This document shows, piece by piece, positions 52,336 through 63,205 of a stretch of DNA of 64,000 bases. Position numbers and translations under genes: made by a program. The stretch spans positions 124,001-188,000 of the forward strand of contig NZ_JAGETW010000004.1 in assembly GCF_017571475.1 (NCBI RefSeq), given 5' to 3'. Every line of letters starts with the position of its first letter. Position 1 is the first letter of the stretch. This stretch comes from Thiomicrorhabdus sp. 6S3-12. GTDB lineage: Bacteria; Pseudomonadota; Gammaproteobacteria; Thiomicrospirales; Thiomicrospiraceae. The notes beneath the pieces are model-generated. The model was not told the DNA's origin. It worked only from the letters and a program-made list of their open reading frames with translations, and did no database searches.

Positions 52336-53736
52336 ATGACACATTCCTCAGCTAAAACCCGCACAGTCAAAGACAGCATGGGAACCTTGGAAGTTCCTGA
52401 AAACGCCCTTTACGGAGCTCAGACGCAACGCGCGATCAATAATTTCCCGATCAGTGGAACGCCGCTGCCGACCAGTTTTATCAAAGCGGCCTGCTTTGTT
52501 AAATTCGCCTGCTCCGACGCCAACCGCGAACTGGGGCTTTTAAGCGAGGAAAAAGCGGAAGCGATTCAGGCGGCCGCGGATGCGGTGATCAAAGGCAGTT
52601 ACCTGGATCAGTTCCCGATCGACGTATTCCAGACCGGTTCCGGAACCAGTACCAATATGAACGTTAACGAAGTCCTGGCCTCTCTGGCACAAAAACTGAC
52701 CGGTACCGAAGTGCATCCGAATGACGACATTAATATGAGCCAAAGCTCCAACGACGTTATCCCAACCAGTATTCACGTAGCCGCAGCGATTTCATTGGAA
52801 GAACAGCTACTGCCTGCCCTGCGCCATCTTTGCGATGTCATCAAAGATCGTGAACAGGAACTGGATAGCGTGGTAAAAACCGGAAGAACCCATCTGATGG
52901 ATGCCATGCCGGTTCGACTCAGTCAGGAACTTTCCGCTTGGCGTGCGCAAATCGAAGATAATATCGCCCGTCTCAAAGATACCCAGAAACGAATTGAGAA
53001 ATTGCCTCAAGGCGGCACCGCGGTCGGTACCGGTGTCAATGCGGATCCGCAGTTCAGCCGACTGGTCTGCGCCAATCTGGCAACGATTACCGCCATTCAT
53101 TTCGAACCGATGGAAAACCTGTTTATCGGTTTAAGTTCGCAGGACAGTGCACTGGAACTCAGCGGTCAGTTGAATGTACTCGCCGCCAGCCTGATGAAAA
53201 TCGCCAATGACCTGCGCTGGATGAACTCCGGGCCATTAGCAGGTCTTGGAGAAATTCAACTGCCAGCGCTACAGCCGGGAAGTTCCATTATGCCAGGCAA
53301 AGTCAATCCGGTTATTCCGGAAGCGGTGTGCATGGTTGCCGCTCAGATTATGGGTAACCATACCGCCATCACGGTCGGTGCCCAAGCGGGTAACTTCCAG
53401 CTAAACGTCATGCTGCCGATGATTGCGCTCAACCTGCTGCAAAGCATCGAAATTGCGGCTAATGCCAGTACCCAACTGGCAGATCTGGCCATTAAAGGCT
53501 TCACCGTCAATCAGCAGAATATCAACCAGGCTCTGGAAGTTAACCCGATTCTGGTCACCGCCCTGAACACACTGGTGGGTTATGAAAAAGGCGCGGCCAT
53601 CGCAAAAGAAGCCTATGCTTCCGGTCGCCCTGTTCTGGAAGTCGCTCTTGAAATGACCGAACTGGATGAGGCGACACTTAAGCAGTATCTCAATCCTGCT
53701 CTGTTGACCGAAGGTGGAAATCCTAAGGTAGATTAA
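52336..53736 (+). CDS. fumC: Fumarate hydratase, class II
   Basis: Interconverts fumarate and malate in the citric acid cycle; iron-free, oxygen-stable enzyme. Signature GSSIMPGKVNPVIPEAV near residues 315-331 (the Gly after Pro distinguishes fumarase from aspartase), catalytic region TGSGTSTNMNVNEV, SQSSNDVIPTSIHVAA and KTGRTHLMDAMPVRLSQE. Length 466 aa is standard. It is followed by a thioredoxin gene on the same strand 89 bases later. Confidence 0.95.
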   Translation: MTHSSAKTRTVKDSMGTLEVPENALYGAQTQRAINNFPISGTPLPTSFIKAACFVKFACSDANRELGLLSEEKAEAIQAAADAVIKGSYLDQFPIDVFQTGSGTSTNMNVNEVLASLAQKLTGTEVHPNDDINMSQSSNDVIPTSIHVAAAISLEEQLLPALRHLCDVIKDREQELDSVVKTGRTHLMDAMPVRLSQELSAWRAQIEDNIARLKDTQKRIEKLPQGGTAVGTGVNADPQFSRLVCANLATITAIHFEPMENLFIGLSSQDSALELSGQLNVLAASLMKIANDLRWMNSGPLAGLGEIQLPALQPGSSIMPGKVNPVIPEAVCMVAAQIMGNHTAITVGAQAGNFQLNVMLPMIALNLLQSIEIAANASTQLADLAIKGFTVNQQNINQALEVNPILVTALNTLVGYEKGAAIAKEAYASGRPVLEVALEMTELDEATLKQYLNPALLTEGGNPKVD

Positions 53737-53825
53737 AGGCTGAAACGCAGCCAATTTATGCTTACAGGCAATATTTGAGTTGTTACAATGTTGCCTGTAA
53801 TTTTCAAAACTTAAAAGGAACCACT

Positions 53826-54200
53826 ATGGCCGTTATCGATCTAAAAACCGAGCAATTTGAAGACACAATTAGCAATAACGACATCGTTATTTTTGATTTC
53901 TGGGCTGAATGGTGTGGTCCTTGTAAGCAGTTTGCTCCGGTATTTTCGGAAGTGGCGGAAAAACACCCTGATATCAAATTCTGCAAAGTTAATGTCGAAG
54001 AAGAAGAGCAACTGGCGGCAATGTTCCAGGTTCGTTCCATTCCGACTTTGGTCTTTATGCGCGAAAAAATCGTTGTTTTCTCAAACCCAGGCGCCATTCC
54101 GGGGAACGCACTGGAAGAAGGTATCAAACAACTGCGTGAGCTGGATATGGAACAGGTTCGCAAAGATGTCGCTGCTGCCCAGCAAGAGCAACAACAATAA
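53826..54200 (+). CDS. Thioredoxin family protein
   Basis: Small cytoplasmic redox protein with the classic active site FWAEWCGPCKQFAPVF near residues 25-40 and the cis-proline in VRSIPTLVFM. I place the start at 53826 (124 aa) because AAGGA lies seven bases upstream; the open frame reaches 53775. The C-terminal tail of about 15 residues is Gln-rich. It is separated from fumC by 89 bases and ends at a terminator. Confidence 0.92.
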   Translation: MAVIDLKTEQFEDTISNNDIVIFDFWAEWCGPCKQFAPVFSEVAEKHPDIKFCKVNVEEEEQLAAMFQVRSIPTLVFMREKIVVFSNPGAIPGNALEEGIKQLRELDMEQVRKDVAAAQQEQQQ

Positions 54201-54214
54201 GCTATTGTTCGCCG

Positions 54215-54240
54215 AAAAAGCCGCAATTGCGGCTTTTTTT
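54215..54240 (+). terminator. Intrinsic terminator of the thioredoxin gene
   Basis: AAAAGCCGC-AATT-GCGGCTTTTTTT: a perfect stem ending in a run of T, 15 bases after the stop codon. Confidence 0.93.
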
Positions 54241-54340
54241 ATATCTGCGCTGAGCACTCATAGCAAATTGCCCTCTCGCTTAATCAATTCTACTTAGTTG
54301 TAGTAAAATACAGCTTATTAAAGATAAATCAGAACGCTTC

Positions 54341-55201
54341 ATGAACCAACGCCTTTTACCCCCAAGTACAATTTTAGTCACCGGCTGCTCCAGCGGCATC
54401 GGTTACTACTGTGCAAAACAGCTTGATCAAGCAGGTTACAGCGTTATCGCATCCGCCCGTGATCCACTGGATGTTGAACGTTTGCAAAAAGAGGGATTCA
54501 CTGCAATCCAACTCGATCTGGCAGACAGCGAGTCGATTAAAACGGCGCTTGAACAGGCGCTGCAATTAAGTGGCGGCAAGATCGACGCCTTATTCAACAA
54601 CGGTGCTTTCGGACTACCGGGCGCGGTTGAGGATTTAAGTCGCGACGCTATGCGTCACCAGTTTGAAACCAATGTCTTCGGAACCCAGGAACTGACTAAC
54701 AGAATCGTGCCGATTATGCGTCAACAGGGACAGGGAAGAATCATCTACAACAGTTCTATTCTGGGATTCGCTGCGATGCAATATCGCGGGGCCTACAATG
54801 CCAGTAAGTTTGCGATCGAAGGGTTTGCCGATACTTTGCGGCTGGAGGTCAGAAAAGACAATATCCAAGTCAGCTTGATCGAACCGGGACCGATTCTATC
54901 GGATTTCAGAAAGAATGCCTTTGAACAGTTTAAAAACTGGATTAATCCGGATACCAGCGCGCATCAGGCGCAATATCATGCCATGATAAACCGTCTGGAA
55001 ACGGTCGGGCCGAGCGCGCCTTTCACACTGGGACCGGACGCCGTCTACAAAGCCCTTATTCATTCTTTGCAAAGCAAACGGGCCCGGATTCGCTATAGAG
55101 TGACAGTGCCGACCAAAGCATTCGCCATTTTGAAACGCCTGCTTCCTAACCGGACACTTGATAAATTGTTAACCAAAGCGGGCGGCGACGGTAAACGCTA
55201 A
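54341..55201 (+). CDS. Short-chain dehydrogenase/reductase
   Basis: NAD(P)-dependent SDR enzyme. Cofactor loop VTGCSSGIGYYCAKQL at residues 13-28, NNG in ALFNNGAFGLPG, catalytic Ser in IIYNSSILGFAA and the YxxxK pair in YRGAYNASKFAIEGFAD near residue 154. Length 286 aa, with a C-terminal extension of about 40 basic residues typical of membrane-associated members. Substrate unknown. Single gene, convergent with the thioredoxin-like gene at 55223. Confidence 0.9.
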   Translation: MNQRLLPPSTILVTGCSSGIGYYCAKQLDQAGYSVIASARDPLDVERLQKEGFTAIQLDLADSESIKTALEQALQLSGGKIDALFNNGAFGLPGAVEDLSRDAMRHQFETNVFGTQELTNRIVPIMRQQGQGRIIYNSSILGFAAMQYRGAYNASKFAIEGFADTLRLEVRKDNIQVSLIEPGPILSDFRKNAFEQFKNWINPDTSAHQAQYHAMINRLETVGPSAPFTLGPDAVYKALIHSLQSKRARIRYRVTVPTKAFAILKRLLPNRTLDKLLTKAGGDGKR

Positions 55202-55222
55202 CCCGCCTGAAAATCCCCGGAA

Positions 55223-55558
55223 TCAGGCTTCGCTGAACAGCATCTGATACGGTCGTTGAATATCGTCACGCAGCTTCTGCAAACTGAAGCTGCGCACCTC
55301 TTCGATAAATTTCTGTCCGGTAAAATACACCTGTACCACCGGCAGTGAAAAAATACCTTCCTGCGAACAGACTTCGGTTGTTTTATGACAATCGATATAG
55401 GCCATCTGCATTTTTGGATAATGCTCGGAAATCTGGTCGATCAACATCGGTTTAATCGCATGGCAGACATTACACTCGCTACCGCCATATAAAACCAGCA
55501 AAGCCTCGCTCTGCTGCTTTAAGTTCTGCAACTCTTCACACGTCTCGATATTCAGCAT
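55223..55558 (-). CDS. Thioredoxin-like protein with CNVC motif
   Basis: A 111-aa protein with thioredoxin fold: active site GGSECNVCHAIKPML near residues 26-40 (CxxC with Asn-Val), cis-Pro in IFSLPVVQVYF, and no signal peptide. Two other cysteines (IDCHKTTEVC) lie in the middle. It follows the ROK kinase gene by 11 bases on the same strand, so the two may be co-transcribed, though a functional link is not evident. Confidence 0.85.
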   Translation of the reverse strand: MLNIETCEELQNLKQQSEALLVLYGGSECNVCHAIKPMLIDQISEHYPKMQMAYIDCHKTTEVCSQEGIFSLPVVQVYFTGQKFIEEVRSFSLQKLRDDIQRPYQMLFSEA

Positions 55559-55569
55559 ATTATTCCTTC

Positions 55570-56481
55570 TTACTTACTATCCGCTAAAACGGTATTTGCC
55601 AACCACGCCGCACCGCGCACTCCGCTTGAATCACCGAAGGCGGGCGGCAAAAGTTGAGTTAACACGGGCTCATCACTAAAAACCCACTGATCCCAGATTT
55701 TCGGTACCTCTTCATACAAGCGATCTATATTCGACATGCCGCCACCGAGAACAATAACATCCGGGTCGAGCAGATTGATCACCGACGCCAAAGCCTTCGC
55801 CATCCAGATCATATAATCCTGCAACATCTCTTCGGCCAGCGGATCCCCTTGCCCGGCTAAAGCGACAACCTGTTCGGCCTTGAGACTTTGTCCGCTGCGC
55901 AGCTGAAAATGCCTTTCAAACGCACTGCCGGAAAGAAACGTCTCAACACAGCCTTTCTGTCCGCAATAACAGGCAAATTGCTGTTCTGTACACGACCAGG
56001 GCAATGGGTTATGACCCCACTCACCTGCCACCAGGTTTACGCCATTCAGGGCTTGACCGTCAACCACAACACTACCGCCACAACCGGTGCCGATAATGAT
56101 ACCAAAAACGACTTTGGCTCCTTTTGCACTTCCGTCCACCGCCTCGGAAAGCGCAAAACAGTTAGCGTCATTGGCAACCAACACCTCTCGGTGAAGACGT
56201 CGTTGAAGATCCCCTTTCAGATCCTGGCCAATCAGGCAGATGGAATTGGCGTTTTTGACCAAACCTGTCGTATTTGACAAAGCACCGGGAATACCGACAC
56301 CAAGCGAACCTTTTCGTCCCAGCTGCGTCTCGCACTCCTCGACCAGTGCAACCATCGCATTCACAGTAGCGGCATAATCTCCCTGCGGTGTCGCAATCCT
56401 CTGCCGATAAATTTCGTTACCGGAGCGATCCAAGGCAATAATCTCAATTTTAGTTCCGCCTAAATCAATTCCAAGCCGCAT
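55570..56481 (-). CDS. ROK-family sugar kinase, fructokinase (Mak)-like
   Basis: Phosphorylates a hexose. ATP loop LGIDLGGTKIEIIAL at residues 3-17, the zinc site GEWGHNPLPW...CYCGQKGCVETFLSG near residues 152-182, catalytic Asp in VLVANDANCFALSEA, and VIVLGGGMSNIDRLYEEV. Whole-length match to E. coli Mak (fructokinase) is close, so fructose is the first guess, with glucose or N-acetylglucosamine possible. Length 303 aa is normal. Confidence 0.88.
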   Translation of the reverse strand: MRLGIDLGGTKIEIIALDRSGNEIYRQRIATPQGDYAATVNAMVALVEECETQLGRKGSLGVGIPGALSNTTGLVKNANSICLIGQDLKGDLQRRLHREVLVANDANCFALSEAVDGSAKGAKVVFGIIIGTGCGGSVVVDGQALNGVNLVAGEWGHNPLPWSCTEQQFACYCGQKGCVETFLSGSAFERHFQLRSGQSLKAEQVVALAGQGDPLAEEMLQDYMIWMAKALASVINLLDPDVIVLGGGMSNIDRLYEEVPKIWDQWVFSDEPVLTQLLPPAFGDSSGVRGAAWLANTVLADSK

Positions 56482-56605
56482 ACGGATCCTTTATACACTA
56501 CAAATGGATAAAAAATAACAGCAACGCCGGCGTACATCAGGTAGAAACAAATCCTCCTTGTTACCGTGAGACAGAGAATTGCCAGAGTTGCAGAAAATCA
56601 GGAGA

Positions 56606-57403
56606 TCACAAAGATTCCAGCCATTGGATCTCTTGTTCGCTAAAGCCGGCCTGACGTCGCGCATCAATATTAAAAGGTCCACGCAGATCACCGTAAAAAT
56701 ACTGCTCGATAATTTCCTGAAAGGTCTTGAAAGGATTGACCCCTCTCTGCTCGCAAAGGTAACGGAACCAGCGCGTACCAACCTCAACATGACCGATTTC
56801 GTCACGCAACAGTATTTTCAGAATTTCTACACCGCGTTTATCACCGATGGCACGTAATTTCTGTATCATCGCCGGAGTCACATCCAGCCCCCGGGCCTCC
56901 AGAGTTCTTGGCACCAGCGCCATCCGCACCAGAGGATCATGATCCGTCTGGTAAGTCGTCATCCACAGGCCGTCATGCGCCGGAAAATCGCCATACTCAT
57001 AACCCAAGTGAAAAAGGTGTTCGCGCACCATTTGGAAATGATAAGACTCTTCGCCGGCGACTCCCAGCCAATCACCGTAGTATTGTCGCGGCATGTCCTG
57101 AAAACGATAAATCGCATCCAGAGCGAGATTAACGGCGTTGAATTCAATATGGGCGATGGAATGCATCAGAGCCGCATGCCCTTCTATTGTCCCCAACCCT
57201 CGACGGGGCAATTTTTTCGGCGGAACCAGTTCCGGCTTTGACGGACGACCCGGATCAGGAATACGAATGACCTCTTCAGTTGGCGTTAAATCGAAACGAT
57301 CTTCGGTCCAATCCTGTAAAAGCTGATCTAACTGCTGCACTTTACGACTGAGATCCGACTCCTGAAGACAGGTCAAAACGGTGCTGAAAAGATTTTTGCT
57401 CAT
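56606..57403 (-). CDS. DUF455 family ferritin-like protein
   Basis: Helical protein of the ferritin-like superfamily with a likely diiron centre. Glu/His pairs are visible in HSIAHIEFNAVNLALDAIYRF near residue 85, GEESYHFQMVREHL near 118 and RDEIGHVEVGTRWF near 200. Length 265 aa is usual for DUF455. The reaction is unknown; relatives include MiaE-like hydroxylases. The 124 bases to the ROK kinase gene downstream hold nothing recognisable. Confidence 0.85.
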   Translation of the reverse strand: MSKNLFSTVLTCLQESDLSRKVQQLDQLLQDWTEDRFDLTPTEEVIRIPDPGRPSKPELVPPKKLPRRGLGTIEGHAALMHSIAHIEFNAVNLALDAIYRFQDMPRQYYGDWLGVAGEESYHFQMVREHLFHLGYEYGDFPAHDGLWMTTYQTDHDPLVRMALVPRTLEARGLDVTPAMIQKLRAIGDKRGVEILKILLRDEIGHVEVGTRWFRYLCEQRGVNPFKTFQEIIEQYFYGDLRGPFNIDARRQAGFSEQEIQWLESL

Positions 57404-57465
57404 TTGGGATTCTCTTGGATTTCCAAATTATGTTAAACAGACGAATTTTACGATAAATGAAAAAC

Positions 57466-57492
57466 AAAAAGCCGGTCAAAAGACCGGCTTTT
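57466..57492 (-). terminator. Intrinsic terminator of the small secreted protein gene
   Basis: AAAAGCCGGTC-AAAA-GACCGGCTTTT; on the minus strand it is followed by T residues. It lies 31 bases after the stop. Confidence 0.92.
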
Positions 57493-57522
57493 AGCGCAAT
57501 AACTGTATTCTTTCCGTTTTAA

Positions 57523-57876
57523 TTAACGGTAGTAGGCTGCCATCAGGTAACGAGTACCTTTAAACTTCTTAGCGTCGATAGCATCCATCAATTTAGACCA
57601 CTTTAGGCGATCTTCTGGAGTCATAACCGAAGAAGGGTTAACAGCAACAGTTTTGTCACCGTATTTTGCTTCGATTTTATCAACTTCAGCATAGCATTGC
57701 TCAACAGTAGTTTTTTGTTCTACTGCTTTTGCTGCTGTACTACCATCTTTCTTTGCGGTTGCGATTACGGTTTCCGCATCCGCCAGACACTGACTGTATG
57801 CATCTTCAGCTTGTACGTTAGCTGACATAGCTACCGCTGCTGAGATGAATAGAGCTTTCAAAGTCATCTTTTTCAT
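57523..57876 (-). CDS. Small secreted protein of unknown function
   Basis: A 117-aa protein with a signal peptide (MKKMTLKALFISAAVAMSANVQA, cleavage near residue 23), two cysteines in the mature part (YSQCLADAE and VEQCYAEVD) that could pair, and a Lys-rich tail. I do not recognise a family. It is a single-gene unit with its own terminator, and its low use of rare codons suggests high expression. The 250 bases to greA hold its promoter but no other gene. Confidence 0.75.
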   Translation of the reverse strand: MKKMTLKALFISAAVAMSANVQAEDAYSQCLADAETVIATAKKDGSTAAKAVEQKTTVEQCYAEVDKIEAKYGDKTVAVNPSSVMTPEDRLKWSKLMDAIDAKKFKGTRYLMAAYYR

Positions 57877-58126
57877 TTAATGTAAACTCCGAGGTTTTAA
57901 TCGTTTTCGCTTAAACGCGTCAATTCTGACTCTTTTCACCCCAAATTGCAACCCGCTTGATGTTAGAAAATAATGAAATGCTTATAAACATTATTTATCC
58001 AACGAACAGCTAATCTATCATCTAAAAAACGTACGTAAATTAGTTCATATTTGCTGTGATAAAAAGCGTCACTTATCAACGCAATCTGCGCAAACAACAC
58101 ATCACCATCAGACACAAACAGTGTCT

Positions 58127-58603
58127 TTAGATATATTGCACCTCAACAATTTCATAGTCGATATTACCGCCCGGCGCCTGAACCTGCACTTCATCGCCTT
58201 CTTCTTTACCGATCAAAGCACGCGCCATCGGTGAACTGACAGAGACTTTGTTATGTTTGATATCGGCCTCTTCGTTTCCGACAATTTTGTAGGTCACTTC
58301 CTCTTCGCTATCAAGATTGAGCAAAGTCACGGTCGCGCCAAAGACCACCTTGCCATTGTCCGGCAGTTTGGTAACGTCAATAACCTGAGAATGCGAAAGA
58401 ATGCCTTCAATTTGCTTGATACGCGCTTCCACCAGCCCTTGCTGTTCGCGTGCTGCATGGTATTCCGCATTTTCTTTCAGATCACCGTGCTCACGAGCTT
58501 CGGCAATCGCTTCAGTGATGCGCGGACGCTCATCTTTTTTCAAACGGTTTAATTCTTCTTTAAGCGCATCAGCGCCCTCTTTGGTCATCGGATGTTTATT
58601 CAT
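58127..58603 (-). CDS. greA: Transcription elongation factor GreA
   Basis: Stimulates cleavage of short backtracked RNA by RNA polymerase. N-terminal coiled coil with the acidic tip ([20 protein letters not shown] near residues 38-57) and C-terminal domain with [21 protein letters not shown]. Length 158 aa is standard. It lies downstream of carB on the same strand, as in Pseudomonas, but a terminator separates them. Confidence 0.96.
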   Translation of the reverse strand: MNKHPMTKEGADALKEELNRLKKDERPRITEAIAEAREHGDLKENAEYHAAREQQGLVEARIKQIEGILSHSQVIDVTKLPDNGKVVFGATVTLLNLDSEEEVTYKIVGNEEADIKHNKVSVSSPMARALIGKEEGDEVQVQAPGGNIDYEIVEVQYI

Positions 58604-58650
58604 TTTCTCTCCTTTAACGGCAGTCTGTTTTCATTTTGCCATAAACACAA

Positions 58651-58674
58651 ACGCCAAAGCATCTGCTTTGGCGT
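58651..58674 (-). terminator. Intrinsic terminator between carB and greA
   Basis: ACGCCAAAGCA-TC-TGCTTTGGCGT is a perfect 11-bp stem; on the minus strand it is followed by TTGTGTTT. greA therefore probably has its own promoter or is read by passage through it. Confidence 0.8.
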
Positions 58675-58755
58675 CCGGGTTGCATACTTCCATGAAATTC
58701 AGTCGTTTATCTAAATCTTATGGAAATCCTCCCGTGCGTGTTAACCAAATAAAAG

Positions 58756-61700
58756 TTAGTGCATATCCTGCAATCGGGTTACCGGCTGATCATCCAGATA
58801 TTCCATTGCCGCAACCATTGCGAAAGCACCGGCAATCGTCGTGGTATAACAGGTTTTATGCATCAGTGCTTCGCGGCGAATGCTCGACGAATCCTGAATA
58901 CTGACCGAACCATCGGAAGTATTAACGATCAAATCGATTTCTTCATTGACGATCGAGTCGACGATATTCGGACGGCCTTCAGTCACCTTGTTTACCGCTT
59001 CACAGTCGATTCCCGCTTCCTGCAAGGATGCCGCCGTTCCACGAGTTGCAACGATCTTGAAGCCGCGGTCGATCAGCTGCTTGGCCAAATCTACAACACG
59101 GACGCGATCCGCTTTACGCACACTCAAGAAAGCTGTTCCGGAACGAGGAAGAACTGTACCCGCAGCCAGCTGTGCTTTGGAATACGCCTGAGCGAAGTTA
59201 TCGCCCACACCCATAACCTCACCGGTCGACTTCATCTCAGGCCCAAGAATCGGATCCACACCCAAGAACTTGATGAATGGGAAGACCGCTTCTTTAACCG
59301 CGTAGTTGGATGGCTTCACTTCGGTGGTAAAGTTCTGATCCTTAAGTTTCTGGCCGACCATGCAGCGGGCGGCAATTTTCGCCAGCGGATGACCGATCGC
59401 TTTGGAAACAAACGGTACCGTACGCGAAGCACGAGGATTCACCTCAAGCACGTAAATGTCATCGCCTTTAACCGCGAACTGCGTATTCATCAGACCGACA
59501 ACGCCCAATGCTTTGGCCATCTTCTCGACCTGATCACGGATACGATCCTGAATCTCGTCGGAAATACTGTACGGAGGAATCGAACACGCCGAGTCACCTG
59601 AGTGGATACCCGCTTGTTCGATGTGCTCCATGATTCCGCCGATAACGACCTGCTCGCCGTCACAAACAGCATCCACATCCAACTCGACCGCATCGTCAAG
59701 GAAACGATCCAGAAGAACCGGTGAGTCGTTGGATACCTTGACCGCTTCGGTCATGTAACGGCGCAGGTTGCTCTCGTCATAAACGATCTCCATACCGCGA
59801 CCACCCAGAACGTAAGACGGACGAACCACCAACGGATAGCCGATTTCATTCGCCAGAATAACTGCCTGTTCGGTTGAAGTTGCGGTACGGTTTGGCGGCT
59901 GCAGAAGGTCAAGATCATTCAGAATCTTCTGGAAGCGCTCACGGTCTTCGGCTAGGTCGATTGACTCCGGAGAAGTACCGATAATCGGAACACCCGCTTC
60001 TTCCAGATCTTCCGCCAGTTTCAAAGGCGTTTGACCGCCGTATTGAACGATAACGCCTTTCGGCTGCTCGACTTCAACGATTTCCAGCACGTCTTCCAAC
60101 GTCAGAGGCTCGAAATACAGACGATCCGAGGTATCGTAGTCAGTTGAAACCGTTTCCGGATTACAGTTAACCATAATCGTTTCGTAACCGTCTTCGCGCA
60201 TCGCCATAACCGCATGAACACAGCAGTAGTCGAACTCGATCCCTTGACCGATACGGTTCGGACCACCGCCCAGAACCATGATCTTATCTTTATCGCTCGG
60301 CTTGGCTTCACACTCTTCATCGTAAGTTGAATACATGTAGGCGGTTGAAGTTTCAAATTCCGCCGCACAGGTATCGACACGCTTGAAGACCGGACGGACA
60401 TTCAACGTATGACGGAACTTACGGATAAAGGCAGCATCCGTATCCAAAAGCTGAGCGATACGGTTATCGGAGAAACCTTTCTGCTTCAGTTTACGCAGGT
60501 TCGCTTCATCCAAAGCGTCAAGACCGCGCTGCTTAAGATCGTCTTCAAGATTAATAATCTCTTCAATCTGCGCCAGGAACCATGGGTCAATCTGACAGGT
60601 ATCGAAGATTTCTTCGAAACTCCAGCCGGCACGGAAAGCGTCGGCAACATACCAAAGACGCTCAGGCCCCGGGTTACGCAGCTCTTGGCGAAGCGTATCT
60701 TTAACTTCACGCTCATCCATATTGACCAAATCAAGAATTTCATCAAAGCCACTCTTATCGGTTTCCAATCCACGCAACGCTTTCTGCAGCGATTCCTGGA
60801 AGTTACGACCCAAAGCCATAACTTCACCAACCGATTTCATCTGCGTAGACAGACGCTGTTCCGCCTGCGGGAATTTTTCAAATGTGAAACGAGGAATCTT
60901 CGTAACCACATAATCGATAGTCGGTTCGAAAGACGCCGGAGTAGCACCGTTGGTAATATCGTTCTGCAACTCATCCAGCGTGTAACCCACTGCCAGCTTG
61001 GCAGCCACCTTGGCAATCGGGAAACCGGTCGCCTTGGATGCCAGCGCCGACGAGCGCGAAACACGCGGGTTCATTTCGATAATGATCATGCGCCCGGTAT
61101 CCGGGTTGATCGAGAACTGAACGTTCGACCCACCGGTTTCGACACCGATCTCGCGCAGTACCGCCAAAGAAGCGTTACGCATGATCTGATACTCTTTATC
61201 GGTCAGCGTCTGTGCCGGTGCTACAGTGATCGAGTCACCGGTATGCACACCCATCGGATCAAGGTTTTCGATTGAACAAACGATAATGGCGTTGTCGTTT
61301 TTGTCTCGAACCACTTCCATTTCGTACTCTTTCCAACCGATGATCGACTCTTCGATCAACAATTCTTTGGTTGGCGACAAGTCAAGACCGAACTTACAGA
61401 TCTGTTCGAATTCTGCTTTGTTATAAGCGATACCACCGCCGGAACCACCCAGAGTGAATGACGGACGGATAATAGTCGGGAAACCTACGCGTTCCTGAAT
61501 CGCCCACGCCTCTTCCATATTGTGCGCAACATCGGAGATCGGCATATCCAAACCGATTTTAGTCATCGCTTGACGGAAACGGTCACGGTTTTCAGCCTTA
61601 TCGATCGCATCGGCATCGGCACCGATCAACTCAACGCCGTACTTTTCCAGAACGCCTTTATCATGCAGTTCCAAGGCACAGTTAAGTGCAGTCTGCCCAC

Positions 61701-61971
61701 CCATGGTCGGCAGAATCGCATCCGGTTTTTCTTTGGCGATAATGCTTTCAACGGTTTTCCACTCGATCGGCTCGATATAGGTTGCATCCGCCAGCCCCGG
61801 ATCGGTCATGATGGTAGCTGGGTTAGAGTTCACAAGAATGACTCGGTAACCCTCTTCCTTAAGCGCTTTACAGGCTTGCACCCCAGAGTAGTCGAATTCA
61901 CAGGCTTGACCGATAATAATAGGCCCAGCACCAATGATCATAATGCTTTGTATGTCACTTCTTTTTGGCAT
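58756..61971 (-). CDS. carB: Carbamoyl-phosphate synthase large subunit
   Basis: Makes carbamoyl phosphate from bicarbonate, ammonia and ATP for pyrimidines and arginine. Two ATP-grasp halves are visible, each with the motif [19 protein letters not shown] (first half) and [19 protein letters not shown] (second half); the N terminus begins [22 protein letters not shown]. The C-terminal MGS-like allosteric domain spans about residues 940-1071. Length 1071 aa is normal. It lies 24 bases after carA. Confidence 0.98.
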   Translation of the reverse strand: MPKRSDIQSIMIIGAGPIIIGQACEFDYSGVQACKALKEEGYRVILVNSNPATIMTDPGLADATYIEPIEWKTVESIIAKEKPDAILPTMGGQTALNCALELHDKGVLEKYGVELIGADADAIDKAENRDRFRQAMTKIGLDMPISDVAHNMEEAWAIQERVGFPTIIRPSFTLGGSGGGIAYNKAEFEQICKFGLDLSPTKELLIEESIIGWKEYEMEVVRDKNDNAIIVCSIENLDPMGVHTGDSITVAPAQTLTDKEYQIMRNASLAVLREIGVETGGSNVQFSINPDTGRMIIIEMNPRVSRSSALASKATGFPIAKVAAKLAVGYTLDELQNDITNGATPASFEPTIDYVVTKIPRFTFEKFPQAEQRLSTQMKSVGEVMALGRNFQESLQKALRGLETDKSGFDEILDLVNMDEREVKDTLRQELRNPGPERLWYVADAFRAGWSFEEIFDTCQIDPWFLAQIEEIINLEDDLKQRGLDALDEANLRKLKQKGFSDNRIAQLLDTDAAFIRKFRHTLNVRPVFKRVDTCAAEFETSTAYMYSTYDEECEAKPSDKDKIMVLGGGPNRIGQGIEFDYCCVHAVMAMREDGYETIMVNCNPETVSTDYDTSDRLYFEPLTLEDVLEIVEVEQPKGVIVQYGGQTPLKLAEDLEEAGVPIIGTSPESIDLAEDRERFQKILNDLDLLQPPNRTATSTEQAVILANEIGYPLVVRPSYVLGGRGMEIVYDESNLRRYMTEAVKVSNDSPVLLDRFLDDAVELDVDAVCDGEQVVIGGIMEHIEQAGIHSGDSACSIPPYSISDEIQDRIRDQVEKMAKALGVVGLMNTQFAVKGDDIYVLEVNPRASRTVPFVSKAIGHPLAKIAARCMVGQKLKDQNFTTEVKPSNYAVKEAVFPFIKFLGVDPILGPEMKSTGEVMGVGDNFAQAYSKAQLAAGTVLPRSGTAFLSVRKADRVRVVDLAKQLIDRGFKIVATRGTAASLQEAGIDCEAVNKVTEGRPNIVDSIVNEEIDLIVNTSDGSVSIQDSSSIRREALMHKTCYTTTIAGAFAMVAAMEYLDDQPVTRLQDMH

Positions 61972-61995
61972 CGATTTTAATCCTATTGTTATCCG

Positions 61996-63129
61996 TTAAG
62001 CGTTCTTAGCGGTTTTGATATTGTCAATAAACTGGTCGAACAGAGGTGCGACATCATGAGGTCCCGGACTCGCTTCAGGGTGTCCCTGAAAACTGAATGC
62101 CAATTTATCGGTACGGGAAATCCCCTGCAGGGTCCCGTCGAACAGTGATTTATGCGTCGCTTTCAGATTGGCCGGCAAAGTGTTTTCATCAACTGCAAAG
62201 CCGTGGTTCTGAGCCGTGATCATTACTTTGTTTGAATCCATATCCTGCACCGGATGGTTTCCACCGTGGTGACCGAACTTCATTTTTACGGTTTGCGCGC
62301 CGGATGCCAAAGCCAGAAGTTGATGCCCCAGACAGATACCGAATACCGGAATATCGGTTTTCAGAATTTCTTGAATCGCTTCGATCGCGTAGTCGCAAGG
62401 CTCAGGATCACCCGGACCGTTGGACAGGAAGACACCGTCCGGGTTCATAGCCAATACTTCTGCTGCAGTCGTTTTTGCCGGAACCACAGTCAGCTTGCAG
62501 CCTCGATCAGCAAGCATACGCAGGATATTGCGTTTTACACCGTAGTCGAAAGCAACGACATGGAATTCCTGGCTGGATGAACAATCTTTGTGGCCTGCGC
62601 CAAGTTGCCAGGTTCCTTCGGTCCAACTGTAAGTTTCCGGAGTCGTCACTTCTTTTGCCAGATCCAGACCTTTTAGGCCACTGAACGCTTTTGCCTTGGC
62701 AATTGCCGCATCGGCATCAATCTCATCACCGGCAACAATCACACCGGACTGAGCACCTTTATCACGAAGCAGACGTGTCAGTTTACGTGTATCGATATCG
62801 GCAATGGCCACAACACCCTGCTCTTGCAGATAGTCCGGCAGGCTATTTTGAGCACGGAAATTACTCATGCGTGGAGGACAGTCTTTAACAATCAAACCTT
62901 GAGCCATAATACGCGATGACTCTTCATCTTCTTCATTCACACCGACATTACCGATATGCGGGTAGGTCAAAGTGACAATCTGTTTAAAGTAAGAAGGGTC
63001 TGTCAGAATTTCCTGATAACCGGTCAATGAAGTGTTGAAAACAACCTCACCGACAGTTTCGCCCTCTGCACCCAACGAAGTTCCCCAAAAAAGGGTACCG
63101 TCTTCCAACGCGAGTAAAGCCTGTTTCAT
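61996..63129 (-). CDS. carA: Carbamoyl-phosphate synthase small subunit
   Basis: Glutamine amidotransferase subunit that feeds ammonia to CarB. The N terminus is [20 protein letters not shown]; the class I amidotransferase triad shows Cys in [16 protein letters not shown] near residue 262 and His/Glu in [14 protein letters not shown] chose ATG 63129 (377 aa) because it has GGA seven bases upstream and fits the family start; the frame stays open to 63237, across the attenuator-like terminator, so the upstream part is not coding for CarA. The leader is described in separate entries. Confidence 0.96.
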   Translation of the reverse strand: MKQALLALEDGTLFWGTSLGAEGETVGEVVFNTSLTGYQEILTDPSYFKQIVTLTYPHIGNVGVNEEDEESSRIMAQGLIVKDCPPRMSNFRAQNSLPDYLQEQGVVAIADIDTRKLTRLLRDKGAQSGVIVAGDEIDADAAIAKAKAFSGLKGLDLAKEVTTPETYSWTEGTWQLGAGHKDCSSSQEFHVVAFDYGVKRNILRMLADRGCKLTVVPAKTTAAEVLAMNPDGVFLSNGPGDPEPCDYAIEAIQEILKTDIPVFGICLGHQLLALASGAQTVKMKFGHHGGNHPVQDMDSNKVMITAQNHGFAVDENTLPANLKATHKSLFDGTLQGISRTDKLAFSFQGHPEASPGPHDVAPLFDQFIDNIKTAKNA

Positions 63130-63205
63130 TAATATGTCCATCCGAGAAATAACAAAGTGAGCAACATTTAAGCAGCCTCTATACAGGGTAGCGCCCAGCA
63201 CATAT

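Noticed and set aside
55204-55228. GCCTGA/TCAGGC hairpin between the SDR and thioredoxin-like genes
   Set aside because: The stem is short, has a 12-base loop and lacks a T-run in either direction.
58104-58122. AGACAC/TGTGTCT-type hairpin just after greA
   Set aside because: No T-run follows on the minus strand, so termination cannot be supported.
58759-61275. Long plus-strand frames opposite carB
   Set aside because: carB is certain on the minus strand; the antisense frames are His/Arg-rich shadows.
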